Shown here: positions 25,917-34,761 of the stretch, piece by piece
Position numbering within the stretch: the stretch's first letter is position 1
Layout: each line of letters begins with the position of its first letter
DNA from: Litoreibacter meonggei
GTDB taxonomy: Bacteria > Pseudomonadota > Alphaproteobacteria > Rhodobacterales > Rhodobacteraceae
Length of the DNA: 64,000 nucleotides
NCBI RefSeq assembly: GCF_003663885.1
Contig: NZ_RCCE01000002.1
Span: 1-64,000 of the forward strand
Direction of reading: 5' to 3'
Program-made: the position numbers and the translations under genes
The notes under the pieces: generated by a model
Told to the model about the DNA's origin: nothing
Database searches by the model: none
Seen by the model: the letters and a program-made list of their open reading frames with translations, nothing else

Positions 25917-25938
25917 GCATACATTAACGCATACGTTA
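25917..25938. promoter_or_regulatory. Repeat/palindrome in divergent promoter, candidate GntR operator
   Basis: GCATACATTA (25917-25926) is repeated as GCATACGTTA (25929-25938), 12 bases apart. The second copy forms the palindrome TAACG-CATA-CGTTA (25925-25938). It lies between the divergent ABM and isopropylmalate-dehydrogenase-like genes, whose rightward operon ends with a GntR-type regulator that is the obvious candidate binder. Confidence 0.45.
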
Positions 25939-25982
25939 TTAAGGGGCGAGACGTCCATTCATAAAACTGGAAATCCACAACA

Positions 25983-27071
25983 ATGACAAAAACTTTCAAG
26001 ATTGCCGTTTTCAACGGTGACGGCATCGGCCCTGAAATCATGCGTCCGACCGTTGAATTGCTGGAAGGTATGGCCGCGCAGTCGCAATCTTACAGTTTTG
26101 TTTTCAACACCGTCCCCGCTGGCGCGGCTCACTACGCGGCACATGGCGAAAGTCTTCCTGCGCCTTCTCTGGCCACTGCGCGCACTGCTGACGCAATCTT
26201 GTTGTCGGCCATGGGCCTGCCCTCTGTACGCTACCCGGATGGCACAGAAATTTCTCCACAGATCGAAATTCGCAAGGAACTGAACCTGTATGCAGGTGTG
26301 CGCCCAGTGCGCATTGTGCCGGGCCAACCAACGCCACTGGCGTTGAAAGACGGGCAAGCGGTCGATTTTGTTTTGATCCGCGAAAGCACCGAAGGGTTGT
26401 TCCATTCCCAAGGGACGCGAGACGTACGCAATGATGCCGAAGCCTATGAAACGCTAAAGATCACCCGTGAAACGTCAGAAAAGCTGTTTCGTTTCGCTTT
26501 CTCGCTGGCAGAGGCGCGCAAAGCGGCGGGCCGTGGCAGCGGACGCGTCACCTGCGTCGACAAGGCCAATGTGTTTGCGGCCTTCGCTTTCTTCCGCAAG
26601 ATTTTCGACGAGGAGGCCGCGCGGCACCCCGATATGACGTCCGATTACGCTTATGTTGATGCAACAGCCTTGTGGATGGTCGAAAAACCATGGGTGTTCG
26701 ACGTGATGGTCACCGAGAACATGTTTGGCGACATCCTGTCCGATCTTGGCGCGGGGTTGATGGGCGGACTTGGCCTCGCCCCATCGGCGGATATTGGCGA
26801 TGATCATGCGGTGTTCCAGCCCTGTCATGGCTCCGCACCTGATATCGCGGGACAAGGTATCGCCAACCCGTTTGCGATGATTTTGTCAGCGGCCATGATG
26901 CTTGATTGGCTGGGTGTGACCCACGAAAACGAAGAGATGGCCGCAGATGGTGTGCGGTTGCGCGAAGCGGTGGAAGCCGCGATTGCAGACCGCGCAGGCG
27001 TGACACGTGATCTTGGTGGAGTGGCCAGCACTGCGGAGGCCGCTGCGGCGATTGCGGCGCGTCTGGCATGA
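25983..27071 (+). CDS. Isocitrate/isopropylmalate dehydrogenase-family protein
   Basis: NAD(P)-dependent beta-decarboxylating 2-hydroxyacid dehydrogenase family, 362 aa. It shows [10 protein letters not shown] at the start, substrate-binding arginines in [26 protein letters not shown], catalytic Lys in [10 protein letters not shown], the metal aspartates in [19 protein letters not shown], and the NAD region [17 protein letters not shown]. The STEG loop resembles tartrate dehydrogenase and isocitrate dehydrogenase more than LeuB. With a Gfo/Idh/MocA gene and a GntR regulator in the same operon it is probably catabolic (a tartrate- or malate-like acid), not leucine synthesis. The substrate is an inference. 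Confidence 0.85.
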   Translation: MTKTFKIAVFNGDGIGPEIMRPTVELLEGMAAQSQSYSFVFNTVPAGAAHYAAHGESLPAPSLATARTADAILLSAMGLPSVRYPDGTEISPQIEIRKELNLYAGVRPVRIVPGQPTPLALKDGQAVDFVLIRESTEGLFHSQGTRDVRNDAEAYETLKITRETSEKLFRFAFSLAEARKAAGRGSGRVTCVDKANVFAAFAFFRKIFDEEAARHPDMTSDYAYVDATALWMVEKPWVFDVMVTENMFGDILSDLGAGLMGGLGLAPSADIGDDHAVFQPCHGSAPDIAGQGIANPFAMILSAAMMLDWLGVTHENEEMAADGVRLREAVEAAIADRAGVTRDLGGVASTAEAAAAIAARLA

Positions 27072-28072
27072 AAGCCGCCTGCCTTGGCGCGGGCTACTTC
27101 GCGCAGTTCCACTATGACGCCTGGCGGCGAATGACAGATGTCGATCTTGTGGGGGCGTGCGATCATAATTTGGAGAAAGCCGCCTCTACAGGTGCCGTGG
27201 CATTTACCGATTTGGGTGACATGCTCGACACGGTGTGCCCTGACATTCTGGACATTATCACTCCGCCACCTACCCATGCGGCGGCCATCTACGCAGGTAT
27301 CAAGGCGGGCGTTAAGGCTATCATCTGTCAGAAACCGTTTTGCACGTCACTAGACGAAGCGCGACAGGCGACAGAGCTGGCAGCTTCGGCTGGTATTCCC
27401 CTGATAATCCATGAAAATTTTCGCTTTCAGCCGTGGTATCGAGCTGCCAAGTTGCTCATCGACGAGGGCGAGATCGGAACACCAATGCAGCTGACGTTCA
27501 GGCTGCGGACAGGGGATGGCCAAGGGCCGGATGCCTATCTGGACCGACAACCCTATTTTCAGACAATGCCGCGACTACTGGTCCATGAAACCGCAGTACA
27601 TTGGGTAGATGCTTTCCGCTTTTTATTCGGGCAACCCACAGCCGTCTATGCTGATCTAAGGCGCATGAATCCCATCATTTCTGGCGAAGATGCAGGTCAC
27701 ATCCTGTTTGAATTCCCTGAAGGAAGGCGGGCCTTGTTCGACGGTAATCGTCTTCTAGACCACGCCGCCGAAAACCACCGCCTGACCTTTGGCGAAGGGT
27801 TGTTCGAGGGGACTGAAGGCGCTTTGGCGCTCTCGGGTGACGGAGCATTACACTTGCGCCGGTTCGGGCAGACCGAAAACGTCGCCATCCTCCCTGCCCG
27901 CGACTGGTCGGGTTTCGGCGGTGACTGTGTGTTTGCGTTACAAAAACATGTGGTGACCGGGCTCAAAGACGGTCAGCCGTTTGAGAACGAAGCGGCGGAC
28001 TATCTCTTTGTGCGAGAAGTCGAGGAGGCGATCTATCGGTCCTCCGAGATCGGCGCACGGGTGGAGCTGTAG
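27068..28072 (+). CDS. Gfo/Idh/MocA-family oxidoreductase
   Basis: NAD(P)-dependent sugar or cyclitol oxidoreductase family. The Rossmann domain begins AACLGAGYFAQFH. The family's catalytic region ICQKPFCTSLDEA (EKP motif written QKP here) is followed by the dimerisation domain starting ENFRFQPWYRAAK. Further on, LVHETAVHWVDAFRFLFG carries the conserved histidines. It overlaps the previous gene by ATGA, indicating coupling. The Glu-to-Gln change at the usual EKP lysine motif is worth noting; the lysine itself is present. Substrate unknown. Confidence 0.85.
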   Translation: MKAACLGAGYFAQFHYDAWRRMTDVDLVGACDHNLEKAASTGAVAFTDLGDMLDTVCPDILDIITPPPTHAAAIYAGIKAGVKAIICQKPFCTSLDEARQATELAASAGIPLIIHENFRFQPWYRAAKLLIDEGEIGTPMQLTFRLRTGDGQGPDAYLDRQPYFQTMPRLLVHETAVHWVDAFRFLFGQPTAVYADLRRMNPIISGEDAGHILFEFPEGRRALFDGNRLLDHAAENHRLTFGEGLFEGTEGALALSGDGALHLRRFGQTENVAILPARDWSGFGGDCVFALQKHVVTGLKDGQPFENEAADYLFVREVEEAIYRSSEIGARVEL

Positions 28073-28074
28073 CC

Positions 28075-28734
28075 ATGGCCGCATCCCAAACAAATCAGGC
28101 GTTAATACGGCTGCGCGAGATGGTGTTCACGGGCGAACTATCACCCGACTCCAACCATTACGAAGCCGATTTGGCGGACCAACTGGGCATGTCGCGAACC
28201 CCCGTGCGCGAAGCTGCGTTGACGATGCAGGCGCAAGGTTTGGTGGAGGTGCAACCACGGCGCGGAGTTCGCATATTGCCCATCTCCGCCGAAGACATGG
28301 CCGAAATTTATGATGTGTTGTGTGAGCTGGAAAGCCTTGCCGCAGCGCGCGCAGCTGAGAAAAGTTATACTGCGGACGACCTCCGCATCGCGCAGGTCTG
28401 TATCGACAACATGGACACCGCACTCTCGAACCAAGACCGCGACGCTTGGGCCAGTGCGGATGACCGGTTCCACACCGAGCTGGTGCGCTTGGGCGGCAAT
28501 GCGCGGGTGGCTGAAATTGTTGCGCGTTACACCGACCAAGTGCGGCGCGCGCGGATGATGACACTGCCGCTGCGCCCACTACCGGTTCAGTCGAACGAGG
28601 ACCACCGTGCGGTGCTATTTGCGATTGAGAACCGTGACGCCCAAAGCGCACGGTCGTTGCATCGCGCGCACCGCCAACAGGCGAGTACGTTGCTTACGGG
28701 CCTTATCCGCGAGTTCGGGCTCCGCAGGCTGTAG
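28075..28734 (+). CDS. GntR-family regulator (FCD domain)
   Basis: Winged helix at the N-terminus (ALIRLREMVFTGELSPDS, then LADQLGMSRTPVREAALTMQAQGLVEVQPRRGVRIL) in which the first run precedes the recognition helix. It is followed by an all-helical FCD ligand domain (IYDVLCELESLAAARAAE, DDRFHTELVRLGGN, EDHRAVLFAIENRD) with metal-binding histidines. Third gene of the operon beginning at 25983, starting three bases after its neighbour. It probably controls both divergent operons through the repeats at 25917-25938. Confidence 0.9.
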   Translation: MAASQTNQALIRLREMVFTGELSPDSNHYEADLADQLGMSRTPVREAALTMQAQGLVEVQPRRGVRILPISAEDMAEIYDVLCELESLAAARAAEKSYTADDLRIAQVCIDNMDTALSNQDRDAWASADDRFHTELVRLGGNARVAEIVARYTDQVRRARMMTLPLRPLPVQSNEDHRAVLFAIENRDAQSARSLHRAHRQQASTLLTGLIREFGLRRL

Positions 28735-28752
28735 GCGGACGGCGAGCGCCCC

Positions 28753-30015
28753 CTACTCGCTGTTCAGATTATTCGGATCAAACACATTCCCGAACGCACC
28801 ATTTCCGTCCTTTGGCGCAGCTTTGGGTGCTGCGTCGTCCTCATCAGACAAATTGGTCGGCGCAAACACGTTCCCAAAAGCTCCGCTATTTTTAGGCGCA
28901 GCTGTGGTGGGCGCAGCCGGAGCGTCAGACTGGGTCGCAGCCTTGGCTTCATCTTTGAGGCGGCGCGCTTCCTTGAGCTGCTCAATGCGCTGCTGAATTG
29001 CAATCTGCTTGGCCTCGCGCACTTCGATTTTGCACGTCTCTGGGCTGTATTTTTGCGCGGTGCCCACCATCACAATCACCACAAAGGCAAGAAGCACGAG
29101 CAGAATCGCGGCCGGATTTCCCGTCATGAAGCTTGGCAAGATACCAGATTTTCGCTCGCTTGCTTTGCCTTTCTTGACCGCCAGCTTGTGCTCTTTGTTG
29201 CGGTTTGCGGCTTCAAAGGCCAGTGCTGCGAAGATCGTCAGAACGATGATTATGAACGCCAAGGACGAGATCGACGGGTTGATCCCCAACCGCACCTTTT
29301 GCGCCAGCACCGTGGTCAGTGTTTTGTAGTCGATGATGGTGAATGTGGTTGTGTTGTAGTTCTCGAACGACGCAAGGAATGCCAGCACGGACGCCGATGC
29401 GATAGCCGGACGCATAAACGGCAGCAGGATCTTGCGGAAAGCTTGTGTGTGTGTTGCGCCCAGGTCCAATGCGGCCTCGGTGAGGTCGGTGTCGAAGCGC
29501 TGCAAACGGGCCACGAAGACCAGCATCGCATAGGACGCGATGAAGGACGATTGCCCAAGGATGGTTAGGAAAATCCCGTTGTGAAATAGCCCGTACAGGA
29601 AGGAGCCATCAGTGGCCCCAAAGAACGCCCCTGCCCGATCCCAGAACACCAAAGTCGAGATGCCCAAGACCACGCCGGGAATGAGGATCGGGGCGATGAT
29701 CATCGTGTAATAGGTCGAACGCAGCTTGGGCCAGACCTGCGTCAGAACGATGGACGCCGCTAGCCCCATGGAGACCGACAAGATCACCGTGCCGATGCCG
29801 ATGACGATGCTGTAGTAAATGCCGTCGCGGATGTGCTTGTCGTTGAACAGGACGTCGAACCATTCGTACGAGAAGCAGGCCCACGGCGACACCGTGGGGA
29901 AACTGGAAGAGTTGAACGCCGTAAGGCTCATCACCACCAGCGGGCCCAGAAGGTAGCTAAAGAAGATCAGTAGATAGGCACCAAGGGCGACGCGGATAAG
30001 GTTGGCGGAACTCAT
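28753..30015 (-). CDS. potC: Spermidine/putrescine-type ABC permease PotC with an extra C-terminal domain
   Basis: Residues 1-270 are a normal PotC-like permease with six helices and the EAA loop EAALDLGATHTQAFRKILLP at 180-199. The usual protein ends near here. This one continues for about 145 residues: a basic linker (271-292), an added membrane helix (PAAILLVLLAFVVIVMVGT, 301-319), a charged helical stretch likely to coil (about 330-358), then an Ala/Pro-rich tail with two copies of GAFGNVF (378-384 and 406-412), each followed by a P-N-L acidic end. The stop at 28753 is near the end of the convergent GntR gene. Overlaps potB by four bases. The tail's role is unknown. Confidence 0.88.
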   Translation of the reverse strand: MSSANLIRVALGAYLLIFFSYLLGPLVVMSLTAFNSSSFPTVSPWACFSYEWFDVLFNDKHIRDGIYYSIVIGIGTVILSVSMGLAASIVLTQVWPKLRSTYYTMIIAPILIPGVVLGISTLVFWDRAGAFFGATDGSFLYGLFHNGIFLTILGQSSFIASYAMLVFVARLQRFDTDLTEAALDLGATHTQAFRKILLPFMRPAIASASVLAFLASFENYNTTTFTIIDYKTLTTVLAQKVRLGINPSISSLAFIIIVLTIFAALAFEAANRNKEHKLAVKKGKASERKSGILPSFMTGNPAAILLVLLAFVVIVMVGTAQKYSPETCKIEVREAKQIAIQQRIEQLKEARRLKDEAKAATQSDAPAAPTTAAPKNSGAFGNVFAPTNLSDEDDAAPKAAPKDGNGAFGNVFDPNNLNSE

Positions 30016-30941
30016 TTGCCGATGTCCCCCATGTTGACCTTAAATATCTTCATCACCGTCAGAACGATAATGATCGTGGAGGCCAACAACACGATCGCGT
30101 AAGCCGCACCCTGCTGCCAATTCAGCGAGTCGTTGAACCACTGATAAACCAGCTGCGTGAACCACAAGCTACTTGGTCCGCCCAGAATTTGTGGTGCCGC
30201 CAGCGCGCCCGCCGACAGCATAAACACCATCGTCGCACCGGATACGATGCCGGGCTTGGCGTGGGGGATGACGATGCGACGGTGGATGTGGACCCAGCTG
30301 GCCCCCATGTCGCGCGCCGCCTCGATCTGGTTGCGATCAAGGCTTTCAATCACGTTATACATCGGGAATAGCATCAACAGGATGTAGGCATATCCAAGCC
30401 CCGCATAGAGGGCGATGTCCTGTCGGATGAAGTCAATCGGCTCGCTCGTCAGATGCAAGAACATGAGAGCTTCGTTGAGCAAGCCGCTGTCACCAAAGAT
30501 AATTCTAAGCGCAAAAGCGCGCAGGATTTCGTTGATCCAATACGGGATAATCAGCAGCACAACCAGCAACCGCACAAAGCCTGACCCCTTGGATTGCCCC
30601 AAGAAATAGGCCAGCGGGTAGCATAAGAAGATGTTGAAGATCGTGACCAGCATCGCCGCGATGATCGTGCGCACAAACACCTTGAGGTCGACGGTGTTGT
30701 AGGTTTGATGCGTGCTATCCGAGCCGTAGATCAGATGTTCATAATTGCTCAGCGTGTAGACATCTTTCGGGCCGCCCACTTCAGCCGGTGGCAGGTTAAA
30801 CCGGAAGGAATAGTCCAGCATCGACAGTTGCGGCAGGATGATCAGGAAGATCAGCCAAAAGGACACCAACCCGATCAGCAAGGTGCCCATGACGACGCCA
30901 TTGTTTTTGAAGAAATCCGAGAAGATCATTTTCTTTTTCAT
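30012..30941 (-). CDS. potB: Spermidine/putrescine-type ABC permease PotB
   Basis: First permease subunit of a polyamine-type importer, 309 aa, with an N-terminal cytoplasmic stretch, six helices and the EAA loop EAARDMGASWVHIHRRIVIP. Motifs such as PYWINEILRAFALRIIFGDSG and GYAYILLMLFPMYNVIESL are standard for PotB. It overlaps potC by four bases and begins six bases after potA. Substrates of such systems include putrescine, spermidine and other small cationic or amino compounds; the exact one is not readable. Confidence 0.92.
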   Translation of the reverse strand: MKKKMIFSDFFKNNGVVMGTLLIGLVSFWLIFLIILPQLSMLDYSFRFNLPPAEVGGPKDVYTLSNYEHLIYGSDSTHQTYNTVDLKVFVRTIIAAMLVTIFNIFLCYPLAYFLGQSKGSGFVRLLVVLLIIPYWINEILRAFALRIIFGDSGLLNEALMFLHLTSEPIDFIRQDIALYAGLGYAYILLMLFPMYNVIESLDRNQIEAARDMGASWVHIHRRIVIPHAKPGIVSGATMVFMLSAGALAAPQILGGPSSLWFTQLVYQWFNDSLNWQQGAAYAIVLLASTIIIVLTVMKIFKVNMGDIGK

Positions 30942-30947
30942 CGGCTT

Positions 30948-32060
30948 CTATTCCGACGCCAGTTCGCCCGCGGGCATGGTAACGGCGTTTGACGCGTCAT
31001 AACGCAGCGACAGGTTTTCGCCCCGTGCAGAGATATGATCCTGCCCCAGATTTGGCACCGACATCTTGATCATCTTGCCGCCATCGCCCTCCAGGAAGAC
31101 GCTGAAAGAATTCCCCTCGAACTCTTCATTTATGACGTTGGCTGTGATCGTCGTTTTGCTGTCAGCGTCGGTTGGGGCTAATTCCAATGCCTCGGGGCGG
31201 ATGAACATCATGGCGTCGTCGCCGACTTTAAGATTACCGACCTGCGCCGGAGTGATGCGCGACAGCAAGTCGCCGGATCGGTTCGTAGTGACCACCGCTT
31301 CATTGCCGCTGATCGACTTAACTTTACCACGGAACACATTGTTTTCGCCTACAAATGACGCCACAAACGGTGTCGACGGATCGTCGTAGATATTGTGACC
31401 CGTGTCGATCTGATCAATCACGCCCGCCTTCATGACGGCAACGTTGTCGGACATGGTCAGAGCCTCGCCCTGATCATGGGTAATGTAGATGAAGGTGATG
31501 CCAACACGTTTTTGAATTTCACGCAGCTCGGTGCGCATGTGCTGGCGCAGCTTCAAATCGAGCGCGGACAACGGTTCGTCCAACAGCAACACATCGGGGT
31601 TCGCACACAGCGCGCGGGCAATGGCCACCCGTTGTTTTTGGCCTCCAGACAGCTCGCTGGGCAGCTTGTCGCCCTGTCCGCCGAGGGCAATCATATCGAG
31701 CAATTCATCAGCGCGCTTGCGGCGCTCAGCAGCACTGGCGCCTGCGACCTCCATCGAGAAGGAAATATTTTCCCAAACCTTCATCAACGGGAAAAGCGCA
31801 AGGTTCTGGAAGATCAAAGCCGTGGGGCGCTTGTTTGGACCGATGCCTGCCATGTCATTGCCGCCGATCAAAACGCGGCCTTCACTTGGCTCTAGGAACC
31901 CCGACACAGCACGCAGAATAGTCGTTTTCCCGCAGCCCGATGGTCCAAGGAAAGAGAAAAAATCGCCGCCATTGATGCTGACATTTGCATCTCTTACCGC
32001 GGTAAAGTCGCCGAATCTGATCGTGATATTCTCAAGATCAACCGCTACACCAGAACTCAT
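30948..32060 (-). CDS. potA: Polyamine-type ABC transporter ATP-binding protein PotA
   Basis: Cytoplasmic ATPase with Walker A GPSGCGKTTILRA, Q-loop LIFQNLALFPLM, signature LSGGQKQRVAIARAL, Walker B VLLLDEPLSALD and H-loop YITHDQGEALTMS. The C-terminal TOBE/OB regulatory domain follows (MFIRPEALELAPTD and FEGNSFSVFLEGD). 370 residues is usual. It lies between the binding-protein gene and potB in an operon that starts with the binding protein. Confidence 0.94.
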   Translation of the reverse strand: MSSGVAVDLENITIRFGDFTAVRDANVSINGGDFFSFLGPSGCGKTTILRAVSGFLEPSEGRVLIGGNDMAGIGPNKRPTALIFQNLALFPLMKVWENISFSMEVAGASAAERRKRADELLDMIALGGQGDKLPSELSGGQKQRVAIARALCANPDVLLLDEPLSALDLKLRQHMRTELREIQKRVGITFIYITHDQGEALTMSDNVAVMKAGVIDQIDTGHNIYDDPSTPFVASFVGENNVFRGKVKSISGNEAVVTTNRSGDLLSRITPAQVGNLKVGDDAMMFIRPEALELAPTDADSKTTITANVINEEFEGNSFSVFLEGDGGKMIKMSVPNLGQDHISARGENLSLRYDASNAVTMPAGELASE

Positions 32061-32113
32061 GTAGTCATTCCCCGTTTTAATTTTGCTTTGAGCCCTGTAC
32101 CGAACTCTTGATC

Positions 32114-32159
32114 GGGGAATTCCCCAGATAGTCCGGCCACATCAGAGATGCAGCCGGAC
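32114..32159 (-). promoter_or_regulatory. Intercistronic hairpins between potD and potA
   Basis: Two symmetric elements occupy the gap: GTCCGGC (32131-32137) pairing with GCCGGAC (32153-32159), with an inner CATC/GATG stem around AGA, and the perfect 12-base palindrome GGGGAATTCCCC at 32114-32125. No T-run follows, so they probably protect potD mRNA or lower downstream expression rather than fully terminate. Confidence 0.5.
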
Positions 32160-32174
32160 CAAATCACCTAACGC

Positions 32175-33317
32175 TTATGCGCTTTGGAACTTATTCACAA
32201 ACTCGGTGCGCACGTCGGCGTACCAAGGTGCCTCTGCAGGCCACGCGTTGAGGTTACCCAACGCTTCACCCGGATAGGCTTCCGCAAAGTTCTTAGAATA
32301 AGCGTCGCCAGCCAACTTATCCGCCCCGAGGATCGGGGAGTTGTAGCCGTGCTTGTCGATCGCAGGACCCGCGTTTTTCGGATCAAAGGCAAACTTGATC
32401 AATTCATAAGCTTGATCGAGATTCTTCGCACCTTTAGGCATTGCCAAACCGTCAACCCAAGCCATCGCGCCTTCTTTAGGGGCTTGATAGGTCACAGGCT
32501 CGCCTGCAGTTTTCAGCGCCAGCGGTGGGCCGTCCCAAGTCTGACCGACCACGACACCGTCGTTCAGCAGACCGTTTTTCTGCGTATCCGCGTCGTTCCA
32601 GATCAGTTTGAGGTTCTTTTTACGCTCAATGCACCAATCCGCGATCATGCCCCAAGTCTTGCGCATGTTTTCCTCGGACTCGTAAGCCGCCCAAACAGAG
32701 CCCGGATCCATAGCGCCGGACGCTTCCATGTAGAGACCTGCACACAGCATGCCGGAATGCGCACGGATCATGGTTTTGCCCGCGTTCTCTTCCGACCAGA
32801 TTTCGCCATAGCTTGGAACGCCGGACGCATCAGCAGGCGACCACTTGTCGACGCGCCAAGACATGCCTTCTGTACCCCAGATGTGCGGAATCCAAGTGTT
32901 GCCCGCGCCGCCGAAGTCCCACGCATCAGGGCCGATTTTGGCCATAGCAGGGTTTGCGGCATCAATTGGGATGCGGCTCATATCGAAGGGTTGCAACAGT
33001 TCCAACGGGCCCCATTGCAGCGAGCGGTTGTTGGTTGGGCCGATCAAGTCGGCGCCTGAGCCTTGCGAGGCCTTCATCTTGTTGATCAGCTCCTCGTTGG
33101 AACCAATGCCGATATAATTCACTTTGATACCGGTCTCGGCCGTGAACTTCGCCAGCATGTCCTCGGGCCAGTAGTCGGACCAATCCATCAATGTCATCTC
33201 ACCGGACGTCGCTAGCGCCTTAGACACCAAAGCAGGCGTCGCCAAAGCGGCCAGACCCGCAACAGCACCCGACTTAAGGACCGCGCGGCGGCTTAAAGTG
33301 TTTTGAGTATCTTTCAT
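32175..33317 (-). CDS. potD: Polyamine-type ABC transporter substrate-binding protein PotD, Tat-exported
   Basis: Periplasmic solute-binding protein of family 1 (PotD/PotF). The signal carries twin arginines (RR at residues 10-11, LSRRAVLKSG) and a hydrophobic stretch ending SKALA, so export is probably by Tat. The mature domain has the PotD hallmarks MTLMDWSDYWPEDMLAKFT, VNYIGIGSNEEL and LAMPKGAKNLDQAYELIKF. 380 residues. First gene of the potDABC operon; GGAGGGAATAA precedes its start. The aromatic ligand-box residues that would tell putrescine from other ligands cannot be placed with confidence here. Confidence 0.92.
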   Translation of the reverse strand: MKDTQNTLSRRAVLKSGAVAGLAALATPALVSKALATSGEMTLMDWSDYWPEDMLAKFTAETGIKVNYIGIGSNEELINKMKASQGSGADLIGPTNNRSLQWGPLELLQPFDMSRIPIDAANPAMAKIGPDAWDFGGAGNTWIPHIWGTEGMSWRVDKWSPADASGVPSYGEIWSEENAGKTMIRAHSGMLCAGLYMEASGAMDPGSVWAAYESEENMRKTWGMIADWCIERKKNLKLIWNDADTQKNGLLNDGVVVGQTWDGPPLALKTAGEPVTYQAPKEGAMAWVDGLAMPKGAKNLDQAYELIKFAFDPKNAGPAIDKHGYNSPILGADKLAGDAYSKNFAEAYPGEALGNLNAWPAEAPWYADVRTEFVNKFQSA

Positions 33318-33516
33318 AAGGTTATTCCCTCCTGGAATAGTATCAGCACAACACTATGTCGCGCCTTTTGCAAAATATCTGCCCTCTTATATTCGGGGCT
33401 TTTGATGTCACTTTTGTAACTCGTCGTGTGGTCTGCCAATGCGTCTCGAGTTTCGATTGAAGCGCTTCACTACGGCAACCCAGACCGAGTGATGTTCATA
33501 CGCATTGGATCAACAG
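33318..33516. promoter_or_regulatory. Promoter region of the pot operon with a 12-bp palindrome
   Basis: This 199-base gap has no gene. It must hold the potD promoter and the 3' end of the flavoprotein operon, as both run leftward. The only clear element is the perfect palindrome TGAAGCGCTTCA at 33458-33469, a possible operator; LacI-type sites often have such a central CG, but no LacI gene is near. No terminator with a T-run was seen. Confidence 0.4.
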
Positions 33517-34761
33517 TCAATCGGTCGGCTCCGAGATTTTGAATTCTATGTCTCCTTCTTCGCAGGCTGCCGCAAGTTCACGCGTTTGCACAAGTACGCG
33601 TCTTTCAGGACCGGTGCGCAATCTACGGCCCCAAACTTTTTTACCATTACATTCGGCAATCAATTCGCCGTCGACATTTTGGCCTACACGGAGCTGTACA
33701 TCATTCATGCCACCGACTTTGCTCGATAAAACAATGTTTTGAGGCATGACGTATCGCAAGCGACTGTCGCTAACCGAGACCCTTGCAGAAGGATCAGGTT
33801 CTGGCAACTGTCCCGCTAGATCTTGAGCTACCCAATGTCCTGCGCGCCGCCCCTCTGCCCAGCTCCAGCCTGCTGTCTCGACCGGGCGCAACAAATTCCC
33901 TGTCGCGAAATAGGCGCGATCAGATGTCCGCCCCCATTGGTCCACTCGTGGTCCGCCCGTTGCTGGATCAACCACCAGATGCCCGCATCGCGCCAGCGCA
34001 GCCTCCGGCGTAAACTGTCCGCTTAGAATAACACCGTCACAGTCCAAACGCCTTTGAGTACCATCCGGACCTTTGAGCATCACCGCTTCAACGTCTGCGT
34101 CGCCGATAATTTCCACCAGCTGTGTATCGGTCATCAACGCGACGCCCATAAGCGTTGGAAACACGGCACTTGGCCAACGCGCGGTGACGCCCTTATTGGC
34201 TTCGATCATCGCGACGGGACGAATTCCCGCGTGGCGGCATGTTAGAATGGCGGAAAAGGCCACTAACTCGCTGCCGATGATGACCGGACGCTTAAAAGGT
34301 CGGCGTTTTTTCAGATAGACCATAGATTGCAAGGCCCCGGTGTTCATCACGCCCGAGACACGGGCACCTGATACAAGCCTTGCGGAGCGCGGAGTTTCGC
34401 GAACTCCGGTGGCGAGGATCACCCGCTTCGCGGTTAGCTCTGACATACCCTCCGGCGTTGCCAGCAACAAACGACCGCCTTCGTGCGCTTCAACAACCGT
34501 TGTAAGAGTTCTGATTTCAACTCCTGCGCGCTTGGCAGCTGCGACCAATCTAGCTGCATATGTCGAGCCTTTCATGATCCGCCTGAATTCACGGAGTCCG
34601 AAAGGCGGATGCCCACAGTGGCGAGGAATGCCGCCCGCCTCTGCTTCGCGTTCCAATACAACGACCCTCTCGACGCCCGCAGATTTCAGCGCGGTTGCGG
34701 CAGCAAGTCCAGCGGGGCCACCGCCGATGATGGCAACATCCATATGCCGCCCATCACTCAT
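33517..34761 (-). CDS. FAD-dependent oxidoreductase, GlpB/HcnB-like partner subunit
   Basis: Pyridine-nucleotide-disulfide-reductase-like flavoprotein: GGGPAGLAAATALK at 13 onward, a second ATGVRETPRSAR motif, and a C-terminal FAD motif YFATGNLLRPVETAGWSWAEG-like (shown as AYFATGNLLRPVE). The opening IPRHCGHPPFG resembles subunits of glycerol-3-phosphate or opine dehydrogenase complexes (GlpB/HcnB group). It carries a C-terminal extension of about 80 residues (from LRYVMPQNIVLS on) that I cannot assign. Start ATG 34761 overlaps the upstream flavoprotein stop by eight bases and has GGAGC upstream. It probably forms a complex with that protein. Confidence 0.8.
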   Translation of the reverse strand: MSDGRHMDVAIIGGGPAGLAAATALKSAGVERVVVLEREAEAGGIPRHCGHPPFGLREFRRIMKGSTYAARLVAAAKRAGVEIRTLTTVVEAHEGGRLLLATPEGMSELTAKRVILATGVRETPRSARLVSGARVSGVMNTGALQSMVYLKKRRPFKRPVIIGSELVAFSAILTCRHAGIRPVAMIEANKGVTARWPSAVFPTLMGVALMTDTQLVEIIGDADVEAVMLKGPDGTQRRLDCDGVILSGQFTPEAALARCGHLVVDPATGGPRVDQWGRTSDRAYFATGNLLRPVETAGWSWAEGRRAGHWVAQDLAGQLPEPDPSARVSVSDSRLRYVMPQNIVLSSKVGGMNDVQLRVGQNVDGELIAECNGKKVWGRRLRTGPERRVLVQTRELAAACEEGDIEFKISEPTD

